Shown: one piece after another, positions 1-5,903 of the stretch
How the letters are laid out: every line of letters starts with the position of its first letter
Numbering within the stretch: position 1 is the first letter of the stretch
Origin: Fibrobacter sp.
Lineage (GTDB): Bacteria > Fibrobacterota > Fibrobacteria > Fibrobacterales > Fibrobacteraceae
Assembly (NCBI GenBank): GCA_016295375.1
Contig: JAEDLI010000122.1
Coordinates: 1-6,248 of the forward strand
Length of the DNA: 6,248 bases
Direction: 5' to 3'
Made by a program: the position numbers and the translations under genes
The notes under the pieces: generated by a model
What the model was told of the DNA's origin: nothing
The model's database searches: none
The model's input: only the letters and a program-made list of their open reading frames with translations

Positions 1-656
1 GCATGAACTTGCTCGCGAACAAGGAACTGGTCTCCTTTGAATACATGGCCCTGGACTGCGGCTTTACGCTCAGCTGGTTCTCGTTCCTCTGCATGGACAT
101 GATATGCAAGCGGTTCGGGCCCAAGGCCGCCATGAAGGTCTCGGTGGTCGCCCTCTTCGTGAACCTGTGCACCTGCCTGTTCTTCAACATCCTTTCCCAC
201 GCCCCGGGAATGTGGAGCGAATTCTACAGCTACATCGACACGAACCCCGATGCGGCCAAGGTCGCAAACGATGCACTCAACGCTACGTTTGGCGGTTCCT
301 GGTACGTGGTGCTGGGCTCGGCGCTCGCCATGTTCACCGCGTCTCTCGTCAACTCCGTCGTGAACTACGTCATGGGAAAATTCGCAAGGGGCAAGGATTT
401 CAAGACGTTCGCCGCTCGTTCCTACATTTCGACGACGGTCGCGCAGTTCGTGGACAACATGATTTTCGCCCTTACGGTAAGCCACGTGTTCTTCGGCTGG
501 ACCATGAAGCAGGTCCTTATCTGCTCCATTACAGGTGCTGTCATGGAACTTCTCTGCGAAGTCGTCTTCAGCCCCTTCGGCTACAAGATGGCCTGCAAGT
601 GGGAAAAGGAAAACGTCGGTAGCGATTACCTCAAATTCAAGGCGGGGCAAGCATGA
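1..656 (+). CDS. VUT/YhhQ-family membrane transporter (putative queuosine-precursor carrier), 5' end cut by window
   Basis: Integral inner-membrane protein of the VUT family (DUF165/YhhQ). The E. coli member takes up queuosine precursors; the substrate here is inferred from family only. The visible part is 217 residues counted from the ATG at position 3. That Met is probably internal, because family members usually have another hydrophobic segment before the Asn-Leu-Leu-Ala-Asn-Lys motif, so the gene likely begins before the window. Visible family features are ALDCGF followed by LSWFSF (residues 16-28), MDMICKRFGPKAA (31-43), and hydrophobic segments near 45-64, 100-123, 140-163 and 168-190. 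The conserved QFVDNMIFA stretch is at 148-156 and FSPFGYK at 189-195. The stop overlaps the next gene's start by four bases (ATGA), indicating translational coupling. The family call is firm; the transported substrate is not. Confidence 0.85.
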   Translation, partial: MNLLANKELVSFEYMALDCGFTLSWFSFLCMDMICKRFGPKAAMKVSVVALFVNLCTCLFFNILSHAPGMWSEFYSYIDTNPDAAKVANDALNATFGGSWYVVLGSALAMFTASLVNSVVNYVMGKFARGKDFKTFAARSYISTTVAQFVDNMIFALTVSHVFFGWTMKQVLICSITGAVMELLCEVVFSPFGYKMACKWEKENVGSDYLKFKAGQA

Positions 657-1312
657 ACGTCTTTATCAGCGGAACGCACAGCGGCATCGGCCGCGCCATC
701 GCGGAACTGTTCTTGAGCAGGGGCGCGCACGTGGTCGGGTTCGACGTCAAGGAATCGACGATTGACCACGCCGAATACGAGCACCATATTGCCGACGTCT
801 CGGACAAGAACTCTTTCCCGGAGCTGTCCATTGCGGCAAACATCGTCGTGAGCAACGCGGGCGTGCAGAATTCCGGTCGCGACATCGAAATCAACCTGAT
901 GGGCGCGATGAGCTTTGTCGAAAAATACGCGATTCAATCCGAAATCAAGTCGGTACTTTTCATTGCATCGTCCAGCGCGCACACCGGCGACGAGTTCCCC
1001 GAATATGCGGTGTCCAAGGGCGGGCTGTTGACCTACGTGAAGAACGTGGGCCGTCGTGTTGCGAAGTTCGGTGCCACATGCAACAGCATTTCTCCAGGTG
1101 GCGTCAAGACCAGCCTCAACAAGCCCGTGATGGACGACCCAGTACTCTGGAACCGCATCATGGACGTGACTCCGCTTAGGCGCTGGGCCGAACCCGAAGA
1201 CATCGCGGAGTGGGTCTGGTTCCTGACGGTGGTGAACAAGAACTGCACGGGCCAGGACATTTTGGTCGATAACGGCGAGAAGGACCTGAACAGCACCTTC
1301 GTGTGGCCGTAA
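653..1312 (+). CDS. Short-chain dehydrogenase/reductase (SDR), classical type
   Basis: Cytoplasmic NAD(P)-dependent oxidoreductase with a single Rossmann fold, 219 residues, slightly shorter than the usual 245-255 of classical SDRs. The glycine-rich dinucleotide motif is SGTHSGIG (G7, G11, G13). Asp31 at the end of the second strand is compatible with NAD(H) preference, which is inference. SNAG is at 67-70, the structural Asn is N81, and the active-site Ser is in the SSS run at 106-108. The catalytic pair is Y118 and K122 in YAVSK. SPGG at 147-150 and TPLRRWAEPEDIA at 173-185 are standard SDR landmarks, and the protein ends in a VDNGE-containing tail. The ATG overlaps the transporter stop (ATGA), and the G-rich stretch just upstream could serve as a weak ribosome binding site. 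The substrate cannot be read from sequence. It may act on whatever the upstream transporter imports, but that rests only on the operon arrangement. Confidence 0.88.
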   Translation: MNVFISGTHSGIGRAIAELFLSRGAHVVGFDVKESTIDHAEYEHHIADVSDKNSFPELSIAANIVVSNAGVQNSGRDIEINLMGAMSFVEKYAIQSEIKSVLFIASSSAHTGDEFPEYAVSKGGLLTYVKNVGRRVAKFGATCNSISPGGVKTSLNKPVMDDPVLWNRIMDVTPLRRWAEPEDIAEWVWFLTVVNKNCTGQDILVDNGEKDLNSTFVWP

Positions 1313-1314
1313 TA

Positions 1315-1848
1315 CTAGCGAATTTCCAGCTTAGTAAGAGAATCGTAGTGGTCTGCAGTATAGTAGATTACACAGTCCGACTGGTAAACAAGCCGCTTGG
1401 TTCCGCGATTTGCGCCGGAATAATCCACATCGGCTTCGCGATAGGAACCTTCGGGCAACGTTGCGTGGTAATTGTCCGGGTTGGAGGCGAAATTGTCAAA
1501 GTTGTCGCCACCAATCATCACGCCGATTGTAGTCCACGGGTTAAAATTCCACTTATCAAAGATGTTGCCTGTCTTAGACTCGTAAAGTTTTTTGCCTTCG
1601 TTCTTGCCTACATAGTTCGCGGGTAACTTGTCGAACTTGCACAGGTATGCGGCCACGGAATCCTTGGTCGTGTACAGGCCAGATTCCTCGACCGCCTCGT
1701 AGATGCTTTTTTCATTTGCACAAGATGATTCAGCACTTGAAGACGATTTTAAATCTTCATCATCACTGGAAACCGTCGATGTGGAACAGGCCGCGAAGAA
1801 TACTGCGGCGAGACCGATAAAGAAAAACTTGAAAAACGACTTGTTCAT
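1315..1848 (-). CDS. Lipoprotein with C-terminal barnase-type (N1/T1 family) ribonuclease domain
   Basis: 177 residues. Residues 1-20 form a lipoprotein signal peptide (Lys3, hydrophobic core, FFAA before Cys21), so the mature protein should be lipid-anchored in the envelope; Ser at +2 fits the outer membrane. A linker at about 22-45 is rich in Ser, Asp and Glu, as in many Fibrobacter lipoproteins. Residues about 62-177 align by eye along nearly the whole of Bacillus barnase. KLPANY (74-79) is followed by K82 (barnase Lys27). GGD at 113-115, READ at 137-140 with E138 (Glu73, general base), R148 (Arg83), R152 (Arg87) and DHY with H167 (His102, general acid) all match. The expected activity is endonucleolytic RNA cleavage with 2',3'-cyclic phosphate intermediates. 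The guanine-recognition loop after GGDNF is longer than in barnase. No barstar-like gene is present nearby. The gene is visibly more AT-rich than its neighbours. It converges on the SDR gene with a 2-base spacer. Confidence 0.87.
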   Translation of the reverse strand: MNKSFFKFFFIGLAAVFFAACSTSTVSSDDEDLKSSSSAESSCANEKSIYEAVEESGLYTTKDSVAAYLCKFDKLPANYVGKNEGKKLYESKTGNIFDKWNFNPWTTIGVMIGGDNFDNFASNPDNYHATLPEGSYREADVDYSGANRGTKRLVYQSDCVIYYTADHYDSLTKLEIR

Positions 1849-1890
1849 AACGGAAATATATATTTTTTCTGAGTACTTTTGCTATTTTTA
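1849..1890 (-). promoter_or_regulatory. AT-rich leader / possible promoter of the ribonuclease lipoprotein gene
   Basis: Read on the minus strand, the bases just before the ATG contain an A-run followed by TATATATTT and then TTCCGTT. No purine-rich Shine-Dalgarno sequence lies at the usual distance. The TATATT could be a -10 element, but it sits only a few bases from the start codon and I see no convincing -35 partner. The sequence shows only the abrupt AT-rich composition; a promoter role is inference. Confidence 0.22.
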
Positions 1891-1914
1891 CCCGCAGTAC
1901 ATAACTTCGGGACT

Positions 1915-1995
1915 GGATTCTTCGACATCGCCTGATTCTATCGCCCTATCGCTACGCTCCAGGGCTCCAGAATGACAGGCCTCGCTCAGAATGAC
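1915..1995. repeat. Nested copies of a dispersed GGATTCT...CAGAATGAC repeat
   Basis: The segment opens with GGATTCTTCGAC (1915-1926) and closes with CGCTCAGAATGAC (1983-1995). Inside it is a second unit that begins GATTCTATCGC (1934-1944) and ends GGCTCCAGAATGAC (1963-1976). The inner ends are the exact reverse complement of blocks found inside the pseudouridine synthase gene (3703-3716 and 3721-3731), so this is a repeat family with at least two members in this window. A further GTCATTCCG remnant follows at 2002-2010. The arrangement looks like one element inserted into another, flanked by GCCT and AGGC. No open reading frame uses this sequence convincingly. Confidence 0.65.
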
Positions 1996-2026
1996 CCGCT
2001 CGTCATTCCGAACTCCGAATTATCCA

Positions 2027-2061
2027 AACCACTGTTTACCAACCACTAACCACTATTTACC
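2027..2061 (+). repeat. Five-unit heptamer array abutting the hisC start codon
   Basis: Exactly five 7-base units fill 2027-2061 and the hisC ATG follows with no gap. Units 1, 3 and 4 are AACCACT; unit 2 is GTTTACC and unit 5 is ATTTACC. As a result two 13-mers differing at one base recur 21 bases apart. The array occupies the place where a ribosome binding site would be, and no Shine-Dalgarno sequence is present in it. Its function is unknown. Confidence 0.6.
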
Positions 2062-3171
2062 ATGGATATTAACGAACTCGCACAACAGCACATCTTGAAG
2101 CAGCCCGTCTATGTGACCGGCAAACCCATCGCCTACACCGCCCGCGAATTCGGCCTCGACCCGAAAGACGTGGACAAGCTTGCGAGTAACGAAAACCCCG
2201 TAGGTCCGAGTCCGAAGGGCATGGAAGAGGCCCGCAAGGCCCTGGAAGAAGTGAACCTCTACCCGGACGGCGGCAGTTACGACCTCATCGGGAGTATTGC
2301 AGAGTTCCGCGGCGTGAAGCGCGAACAGATTGCCGTGGGTAACGGCAGCAACGAGCTTCTGGACATGATTGCCCAGGTGTTCCTCGGCGAGGGCTGCGAA
2401 GCCGTGATGGGCAAGCACAGTTTTGCCGTGTACAAGCTTGCCACCATGGCGATGAACGCGAAGATTGTGGAAGTCGACATGCCGGCCCCCGCCTACAACT
2501 ACGACCTCAAGGCCATGCGCGCCGCCGTGAACGAGAAGACCCGCATCGTGTTCCTCGCGAACCCGAACAACCCGACGGGCTCCGACCTCACCGCCAAGGA
2601 AATCCTCGACTTCGCCGATAGCCTGCCCGAAACCTGCGTGCTGGTGATGGACGAAGCCTACACCGAATTCATCGAAGACACGCCGGAGCTCGTCCCGGAT
2701 TTCAAGAGCCGCATCGATGCCGGCAGGAACATCATCTGCTGCCGCACGTTCAGCAAGATTTACGGCCTCGCGGGGCTGCGCGTGGGCTACTGCATCACCC
2801 GCCCCGAAATCGTCGGCCTCATCAACCGCGTGCGCGAACCGTTCAACGTGAACAGCATCGCACAGGCGGCCGCCATCGGTGCCCTCGACGACCAGGAATT
2901 CGTGAACCAGGTCCGCGAAATCAACAAGAAGGGCCTCGAACAGCTCAAGGCCGGCTTCCGCGAAATGGGCCTCCCTTACGTGGATAGTCACGCGAACTTC
3001 ATCGCCGTGAGCGGTTTCAAGGACCCCATGGACGCGTTCAAGTTCCTGCAGGCAAAGGGCACCATCATCCGTCCGCAGCCTGCCATGGGCGACGTGCTCC
3101 GCATTACCGTGGGCACCGAAGCGCAGAACGCAAAATGCCTCAAAAACATCAAGGCATATCTCGGGAAGTAA
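2062..3171 (+). CDS. hisC: Histidinol-phosphate aminotransferase
   Basis: PLP-dependent class I/II (fold type I) aminotransferase, cytoplasmic. It catalyses imidazole-acetol phosphate plus glutamate to histidinol phosphate plus 2-oxoglutarate in histidine biosynthesis. At 369 residues it has full family length. SNENPVGPSP at 42-51 is the typical HisC N-terminal motif and GNGSNELL is at 93-100. ANPNNPTG (166-173) and DEAYTEF (197-203) carry the cofactor-contacting Asn and D197. RTFSKIYGLAGLRVGY (228-243) holds the Schiff-base lysine K232 and phosphate-binding R240. LRITVG near the C-terminus holds R347, which binds the substrate carboxylate. The ATG at 2062 is chosen because the family motifs begin at the expected distance and no upstream extension is plausible. 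No other his gene is adjacent, so it is a stand-alone copy. Some HisC-like enzymes act on aromatic amino acids; the histidine assignment is likely but not proven by context. Confidence 0.92.
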   Translation: MDINELAQQHILKQPVYVTGKPIAYTAREFGLDPKDVDKLASNENPVGPSPKGMEEARKALEEVNLYPDGGSYDLIGSIAEFRGVKREQIAVGNGSNELLDMIAQVFLGEGCEAVMGKHSFAVYKLATMAMNAKIVEVDMPAPAYNYDLKAMRAAVNEKTRIVFLANPNNPTGSDLTAKEILDFADSLPETCVLVMDEAYTEFIEDTPELVPDFKSRIDAGRNIICCRTFSKIYGLAGLRVGYCITRPEIVGLINRVREPFNVNSIAQAAAIGALDDQEFVNQVREINKKGLEQLKAGFREMGLPYVDSHANFIAVSGFKDPMDAFKFLQAKGTIIRPQPAMGDVLRITVGTEAQNAKCLKNIKAYLGK

Positions 3172-3183
3172 ATCACTGGTTAT

Positions 3184-3256
3184 GTCATTCCCGCGAAGGC
3201 GGGAATCTCCATTTCAAATCAACAAAGGGAGGTGCCCGCCCGGAGGCGGGCATGAC
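3184..3256. repeat. Double-hairpin palindromic REP-like element
   Basis: The two ends are inverted, GTCAT (3184-3188) and ATGAC (3252-3256). Each half forms a perfect 8-bp hairpin with a 4-base loop: ATTCCCGC/GCGGGAAT around GAAG (3187-3206), and TGCCCGCC/GGCGGGCA around CGGA (3233-3252). The halves are imperfect reverse complements of each other and share CTCC/GGAG (3207-3210, 3228-3231) next to a roughly 17-base AT-rich centre. The GTCATTCCCGCG core resembles REP and dRS3-type repeats known from many bacterial genomes. It starts 12 bases after the hisC stop and could act as a transcription attenuator or mRNA stabiliser, but no T-tract follows either stem. Confidence 0.8.
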
Positions 3257-3263
3257 AATTTAG

Positions 3264-4055
3264 ATGAGCACGAACCATCAAAATAACAGGATCAAACCTC
3301 ACGGAGTCGCGCGAGTCATCTCGAAGCGCGGGTTCTGTAGCCGGAGCATTGCAGAAAATCTGGTCCGCGAGGGCCGGGTTTCTTTGCGTGGTAAAATCGT
3401 GCGCGATCCCGAAACGCCCACCTTCGAAAGTGATGAAATCCTTGTGGACGGCGCGCCCGTCACTGCAAGCGAGTTCGTGTATTTCGCGATGAACAAACCC
3501 CGCGGAATCGTCACTACTGCAAGCGACGAGAAGGGCCGCAAGACCGTGATGGACTTGTTCCGCGAGCAATACTCCAAGATGTTCCCCGGCAAAGCGGTGC
3601 CGCACATATCGCCGGTGGGCCGCCTCGATGCCGCCAGCGAAGGCCTGCTGCTGTTCACGAATGACACGCAATGGGCTGACGCACTGCTGAGTCAAACCCG
3701 CTGTCATTCTGGAGCCGCATGCGATAGAATCCACAAGCAATCCCACTTGAAAATCTACCGCGTGCAGGTCGCAGGCAAACCTTCCGCCGACGACCTCGCG
3801 AAAATGGAAAAAGGCTTCAACGTGCCGCCCCGCATCTTCGGCGAAAAGGAAGAATTCATGCATGCCGAACGAGCGACTCTCCACAGCGAAGGCGAAAAGA
3901 ACTGCTGGCTCGAGATCACCCTATCCGAAGGCAAGAACCGCGAAATCCGCCGCATGCTCGCTCACCTGGGTTACGAAGTCATGCGCCTTATGCGCATCCA
4001 GTTCGACAAATACACACTGGGCGATTTAAAGCCAGGAGAATTAAAGAAGGTTTGA
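3264..4055 (+). CDS. RsuA/RluB-family pseudouridine synthase with an in-frame repeat-derived insertion
   Basis: Enzyme converting a specific uridine in rRNA to pseudouridine; the target site cannot be assigned. It has 263 residues. An S4-like RNA-binding domain lies at about 13-60 (SKRGFCSRSIAENLVREGRV), followed by the catalytic domain. FAMNKPRGIVTT is at 74-85, and GRLDAASEGLLLFTND at 119-134 carries the catalytic D122. KIYRV with the conserved Y165 is at 163-167 and GKNREIRRML at 223-232. Between the helix ending ADALL (138-142) and QSHLKIY (159-165), homologues normally have a short link. Here residues about 145-159 are extra and are encoded by a dispersed-repeat copy (3703-3733). The frame stays open and the catalytic motifs on both sides are intact, so the protein is probably functional. 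The start follows the palindromic repeat by 7 bases with no good ribosome binding site. Upstream in frame, an ATG at 3252 runs into TAG at 3261, so 3264 is the first usable ATG. Confidence 0.9.
   Translation: MSTNHQNNRIKPHGVARVISKRGFCSRSIAENLVREGRVSLRGKIVRDPETPTFESDEILVDGAPVTASEFVYFAMNKPRGIVTTASDEKGRKTVMDLFREQYSKMFPGKAVPHISPVGRLDAASEGLLLFTNDTQWADALLSQTRCHSGAACDRIHKQSHLKIYRVQVAGKPSADDLAKMEKGFNVPPRIFGEKEEFMHAERATLHSEGEKNCWLEITLSEGKNREIRRMLAHLGYEVMRLMRIQFDKYTLGDLKPGELKKV
3703..3733 (-). repeat. Dispersed-repeat copy inside the pseudouridine synthase gene
   Basis: GTCATTCTGGAGCC (3703-3716) is the exact reverse complement of 1963-1976, and GCGATAGAATC (3721-3731) is the exact reverse complement of 1934-1944. 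The two blocks sit in the same order and orientation relative to each other as in the intergenic copy, which has a longer and different middle. The copy is read in frame as residues 147-157 (Cys-His-Ser-Gly at its start) and coincides with a spot where homologues have no such residues. Confidence 0.7.
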
Positions 4056-4073
4056 GGCTCGAGGTTCGGGGAA

Positions 4074-5756
4074 TCAGGCCAATAGCGACAGCAGGGCCAC
4101 CAACGGAGCATTCCAGTTGATAGCGGTCTCGTTGCTGGCAAAAGAACAGCGCTCGTCGGTATAGGAAAGTCCCGGCTGCGGGCCCGGATAATGCGGGAAA
4201 CGGTGCAGGTCCTGCCTGTCGGCATTGATGCCGCCCACCACAAGACCAGGAATCGGGTCTTCCACCCCGTCGGAATGGCAAATGCGGTGGTGCGGGAATT
4301 TGGGAGAACTGTGGGCGGCACCGGTAACGAAACAACGGCTCACAGGATTCTTTCCGTAGATAAAGTCCAGCATACCGCGGGCGGTTTCCGTATAGCGCGT
4401 GTCCGGATTCCAGAGGTTTGCTATCAGGAGGGTGAGGCCGTGGTTTGCAATCTCACCATTGGAGCCCCACACGAACTTTTCCAGAGAAAGACCGTAAGCA
4501 TCGGCAGAACAGCGTTCCACGATAGCGTCGGCGGCGCTTACCAGAGCACCGCGGGCCTTGGCCTGCATAGCGGAATCGTTATCCTGCAGGGCAAGGGCAA
4601 TCCAGCCGAAGTTGTCGGTATCCCGCCAAGAAAGCCCCATCTGGACCGGGCACCTTTCCATGTCCGATTCCAGTTCCTGCAAAAGCTTTTCGCGGGTCAG
4701 TCCCCGCTGTTCAAATTCCTGCGAGACTTCCCGGGACATTTCCCTAAACAGCATGGCACGGGTCCAAAAAAACTCGTCGTCATACCGTTCATCGCCGTAG
4801 CCACCGCTACCTTCGGTATTGTGCGGGTAGGTAACATCGGGATTTTCGATGGCCCAGCGGTAAGCCTGGAGCGCGGCCGTGAGGCAGGTCTTGGCGTAGG
4901 CAGGGTAAGCCTGCCTGAACACCCGATGGGCGTGGGCCATCACCCCTGCAAAGTTCAGCGTTGATGTGGTGGACTTTCCGAGAATCTGGCGTTTCTGGTT
5001 CATGCCGGACTGGGCAGGCGAAACAAATCCGTCCCAGCGGATAGGCGAAACCTTGAAAAACACGCCACCGTCATCGTCCTGCATGCGCAAAAAGAAATCC
5101 AGCTCAAAACGGATTTCTTCCAACAGGTTCATACGGAAGGAACCACCATGAAAAAAAACCACTTCGGTATGGGTCGTGGCATGGTCAGCTGCCAGTTCAG
5201 CGGCCAGGAGCAAGGTCCCGAGAGAAACGCCCCCGTTCACGATGTACTTCCCGTAGTCGCCGGCGTCGTACCAGCCGCCGTGGGCGTTCCAGGTTCCCGA
5301 GCGGTTCATGCTGGGGTGAAATTCCAGACGGTCGTCCAGATGGGCGGCGGGCCTTGCCCATTTTCCGGCCTTGTCAGCAGGCAGTTCCACGCCTGAGCGC
5401 TGGAAATAGAACGACTTGAGGGTCATGGCCAGTTGGTTCACCACAATCCGGTCCGAAATCTCGAAATCATGGGATTCCGCCAGGGCGTTCCCCTTGGCAT
5501 CCATCACGGAAATCTTGTACTTTCCAAGACGAGCAACCTGAGAAAAAACCCCCTGCCACAAGAATTCATCGGTGTACTTGCAGCTGCCTTTTTCCGACAT
5601 CTGGCCATCGGCTACCACGGTACCAGACTCGTCTGTCACCTGGAACCAGGGGGACATTTCCTTGAGAGGATTTTCCGGAGTGTCAAAGGCCAGCAAGAAC
5701 ACCTTCGGTGCCTTGGGCTCGTAACCCACGTGATTGTGCCGGATGGAAAATTTCAT
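4074..5756 (-). CDS. Glycoside hydrolase family 9 enzyme with N-terminal Ig-like domain, no signal peptide
   Basis: Inverting beta-glycosidase of the cellulase family GH9, 560 residues. Residues about 5-100 form the CelD_N-type immunoglobulin-like domain (NHVGYEPKAPKV near the start). The (alpha/alpha)6 catalytic domain follows from about 105. GGWYDAGDYGKY at 160-171 carries catalytic D164 and D167. RCFVTG followed by SPKFPHHR at 474-491 matches GH9 signature 1. CSFASNETAINWNAPLV at 537-553 matches signature 2 with the general acid E543. The segment at 196-208 (TEVVFFHGGSFRM) replaces the usual proline/glycine-rich loop before the conserved LLEEIRFELD. There is no export signal, and an in-frame TAG nine codons upstream (5781-5783) with no other ATG, GTG or TTG start between rules out a missed one. 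An intracellular cellodextrin-degrading role, as for cytosolic GH9 beta-glucosidases of Vibrio, is inference. The gene ends 18 bases from the convergent pseudouridine synthase gene. Confidence 0.93.
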   Translation of the reverse strand: MKFSIRHNHVGYEPKAPKVFLLAFDTPENPLKEMSPWFQVTDESGTVVADGQMSEKGSCKYTDEFLWQGVFSQVARLGKYKISVMDAKGNALAESHDFEISDRIVVNQLAMTLKSFYFQRSGVELPADKAGKWARPAAHLDDRLEFHPSMNRSGTWNAHGGWYDAGDYGKYIVNGGVSLGTLLLAAELAADHATTHTEVVFFHGGSFRMNLLEEIRFELDFFLRMQDDDGGVFFKVSPIRWDGFVSPAQSGMNQKRQILGKSTTSTLNFAGVMAHAHRVFRQAYPAYAKTCLTAALQAYRWAIENPDVTYPHNTEGSGGYGDERYDDEFFWTRAMLFREMSREVSQEFEQRGLTREKLLQELESDMERCPVQMGLSWRDTDNFGWIALALQDNDSAMQAKARGALVSAADAIVERCSADAYGLSLEKFVWGSNGEIANHGLTLLIANLWNPDTRYTETARGMLDFIYGKNPVSRCFVTGAAHSSPKFPHHRICHSDGVEDPIPGLVVGGINADRQDLHRFPHYPGPQPGLSYTDERCSFASNETAINWNAPLVALLSLLA

Positions 5757-5844
5757 GGCCCAAATTTTAGGAATTTTCGCCTATCGAGAGACAAAAACGT
5801 CCGTCGTTTCCGTTTACAGGGATAACCAGAGCGGAGCATAGCCA

Positions 5845-5873
5845 GAAAAAACGCACCAGTCCAAAAATGCGTT
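5845..5873 (-). terminator. Possible rho-independent terminator downstream of the ftsE-like gene
   Basis: Read on the minus strand, AACGCA (5868-5873) pairs with TGCGTT (5850-5855) around a 12-base loop and runs into a T-tract (5846-5851). It lies 91 bases past the stop of the ABC ATPase gene and before the GH9 gene, where a transcript end would make sense. The stem is only 6 bp and the loop is long, so support is moderate. Confidence 0.35.
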
Positions 5874-5903
5874 AGTGCCGCGACCCGAGCCCCGCATTCC
5901 ACA

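Noticed and set aside
1849..2061. Search for a barstar-like inhibitor gene beside the ribonuclease
   Set aside because: No frame in this gap encodes a barstar-like protein; the only open frame (1703-1975, plus strand) is the antisense of the lipoprotein N-terminus plus repeat sequence.
2027..2061. Short regular repeats as a CRISPR remnant
   Set aside because: Units are 7 bases with no spacers and no cas genes are present.
2053..2991. Long open frame of 312 codons on the minus strand opposite hisC
   Set aside because: It is a GC-rich shadow of hisC; its His/Val/Ala-rich translation matches no family, while the plus strand encodes a full HisC with all motifs.
3219..3884. Open frame of 221 codons on the minus strand opposite the pseudouridine synthase gene
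   Set aside because: It runs through the palindromic repeat and the antisense of catalytic motifs; it is a shadow frame.
3264..4055. Pseudouridine synthase gene as a pseudogene broken by the repeat
   Set aside because: The insertion keeps the frame, and GRLD, KIYRV and GKNREIRR motifs are all intact.
4191..4964. Open frame of 257 codons on the plus strand opposite the GH9 gene
   Set aside because: The minus strand here encodes uninterrupted GH9 sequence including both family signatures; the plus-strand translation has no recognisable domain.
5149..5157. Run of eight A residues in the GH9 gene as a possible frameshift site or sequencing error
   Set aside because: The frame is open and conserved GH9 sequence is present in the same frame on both sides, so no shift is needed.
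5757..5800. Possible sigma-70 promoter for the GH9 gene (TTGTCT and TAAAAT on the minus strand)
   Set aside because: Spacing is 19 bases and the -10 candidate would sit only about 8 bases from the ATG, so the match is too weak to annotate.
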